The notes under the pieces were generated by a model, which saw only the letters and a program-made list of their open reading frames with translations, was not told where the DNA came from and made no database searches. This document shows positions 63,604 through 64,000 of a DNA stretch of 64,000 bases, in pieces. Source of the DNA: Lysinibacillus xylanilyticus (lineage in GTDB: Bacteria; Bacillota; Bacilli; Bacillales_A; Planococcaceae); assembly GCF_001183605.1 (NCBI RefSeq), contig NZ_LFXJ01000005.1:248001-312000 (forward strand). The letters are read 5' to 3'. Numbering within the stretch: the stretch's first letter is position 1; each line of letters starts with the position of its first letter. The position numbers were made by a program, and so were the translations under genes.

Positions 63604-63630
63604 AAAAAAGCCACTCATTTGAGTGACCTT
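63604..63630 (-). terminator. Minus-strand terminator
   Basis: On the minus strand, GGTCACTC pairs with GAGTGGC and is followed by a T6 run. A second hairpin (CCTTCCACA/TGTGGAGGG, 63637-63665) lies closer to the gene. Confidence 0.7.
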
Positions 63631-63669
63631 TGGCGTGCCTTCCACAATAATTAGTGTGGAGGGTATTAC

Positions 63670-64000
63670 TTATTTTAAATTATCAATCGCGTATTGAGCT
63701 TCTTCTGGAGTAAATTTCTCTCCGTATTCTGAAATTAATTGGTCATAAATAGCCGAATCTGACATGTTCATAGTTTCTGAGTATGATTGAGCTTTTTTTA
63801 ATGCATTTTCTTTCCAATCAAAAACAATGTTATCGATAGCGTATTGAGCTGCTTCTACAGGGAAATTCTCTCCGTGTTCAGAAGTCAACTGGTCAAAAAT
63901 ACCTGCCTTTGACATTTTCATAGTTTTTGCGTAGGACTCCGCTTTCTTTAACGCTGATTTATATTCTCTAGGAACACTTGCCTCTTTTGATTCTTCTGCA
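63670..64000 (-). CDS. Ltp-domain lipoprotein, C-terminal part (gene runs off the window)
   Basis: At least 109 residues, open to the window end. Two and a half tandem Ltp (host cell surface-exposed lipoprotein) domains are visible, each with the pattern ALKKAxSYxxTMxMSxxxIxDQL followed by SExGExFxxEAAQYAIDN; the catalytic class is not enzymatic. In phage TP-J34 Ltp blocks DNA injection of related phages, so a role in superinfection exclusion is possible. The N-terminus with the lipobox is outside the window. Confidence 0.8.
   Translation of the reverse strand, partial: AEESKEASVPREYKSALKKAESYAKTMKMSKAGIFDQLTSEHGENFPVEAAQYAIDNIVFDWKENALKKAQSYSETMNMSDSAIYDQLISEYGEKFTPEEAQYAIDNLK

Noticed and set aside
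1..64000. tRNA, rRNA, tmRNA or riboswitch genes
   Set aside because: Scanning by eye found no cloverleaf with a conserved T-loop, no rRNA words and no known riboswitch core.

Overview
The window is A+T-rich DNA from a low-GC Gram-positive, most likely a Bacillaceae/Caryophanaceae member close to Lysinibacillus. This is judged by eye from strong AGGAGG ribosome sites with ATG/TTG/GTG starts, a ComX/ComP-type quorum pair, a Fur-box-controlled siderophore lipoprotein, a DUF418 membrane protein and an Ltp-type lipoprotein. No rRNA, tRNA or CRISPR array was seen.

Region 1 (1-6.9 kb) is a decayed mobile element: a Rep_trans-like replication protein with a broken second copy, origin-like repeats, a Cro-type regulator divergent from a serine recombinase (with inverted TGTAACG sites between them), and an IS110 transposase with a structured leader that may encode a bridge RNA. 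Region 2 (6.9-22.5 kb) is a graveyard of polymorphic-toxin cassettes. About twenty small immunity-type genes (four SUKH-3, SMI1/KNR4, DUF2247, pentapeptide, TPR and others) are separated by 3' stubs of lost toxins and by repeated scars of one VgrG tail. The best preserved unit is a frameshifted pretoxin plus YwqJ-like deaminase followed by a SUKH-3 immunity gene.

Region 3 (23.4-33.2 kb) is the apparently live system: a DcrB/Eag-like adaptor, a VgrG-like spike, a pentapeptide protein, a small imm11-like protein, a DUF4280 PAAR-like tip and an 1832-residue VgrG-Rhs fusion ending in an AHH nuclease. Its immunity gene follows directly. No sheath, tube, baseplate or ATPase gene of a contractile machine is present. 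Region 4 (33.8-47.7 kb) is a downstream store of displaced Rhs 3' ends, each with a different toxin tip and immunity gene. Three toxin/immunity families occur twice, and several units end in the same GAGTAGCA hairpin. Crossing-over in the shared Rhs core could move a stored tip onto the live gene.

Region 5 (47.8-64 kb) looks like ordinary chromosome: a Fur-controlled siderophore-binding lipoprotein, a DUF418 protein, comX-comP (no intact comQ or comA in the window), a beta-lactamase-fold hydrolase, endonuclease V, a SMI1/KNR4 protein, a three-gene operon with a TPR-AAA+ ATPase, a 954-residue secreted repeat protein, a broken collagen-like gene and the 3' part of an Ltp-domain lipoprotein gene. 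All family calls come from reading the sequence and were not checked by database search.
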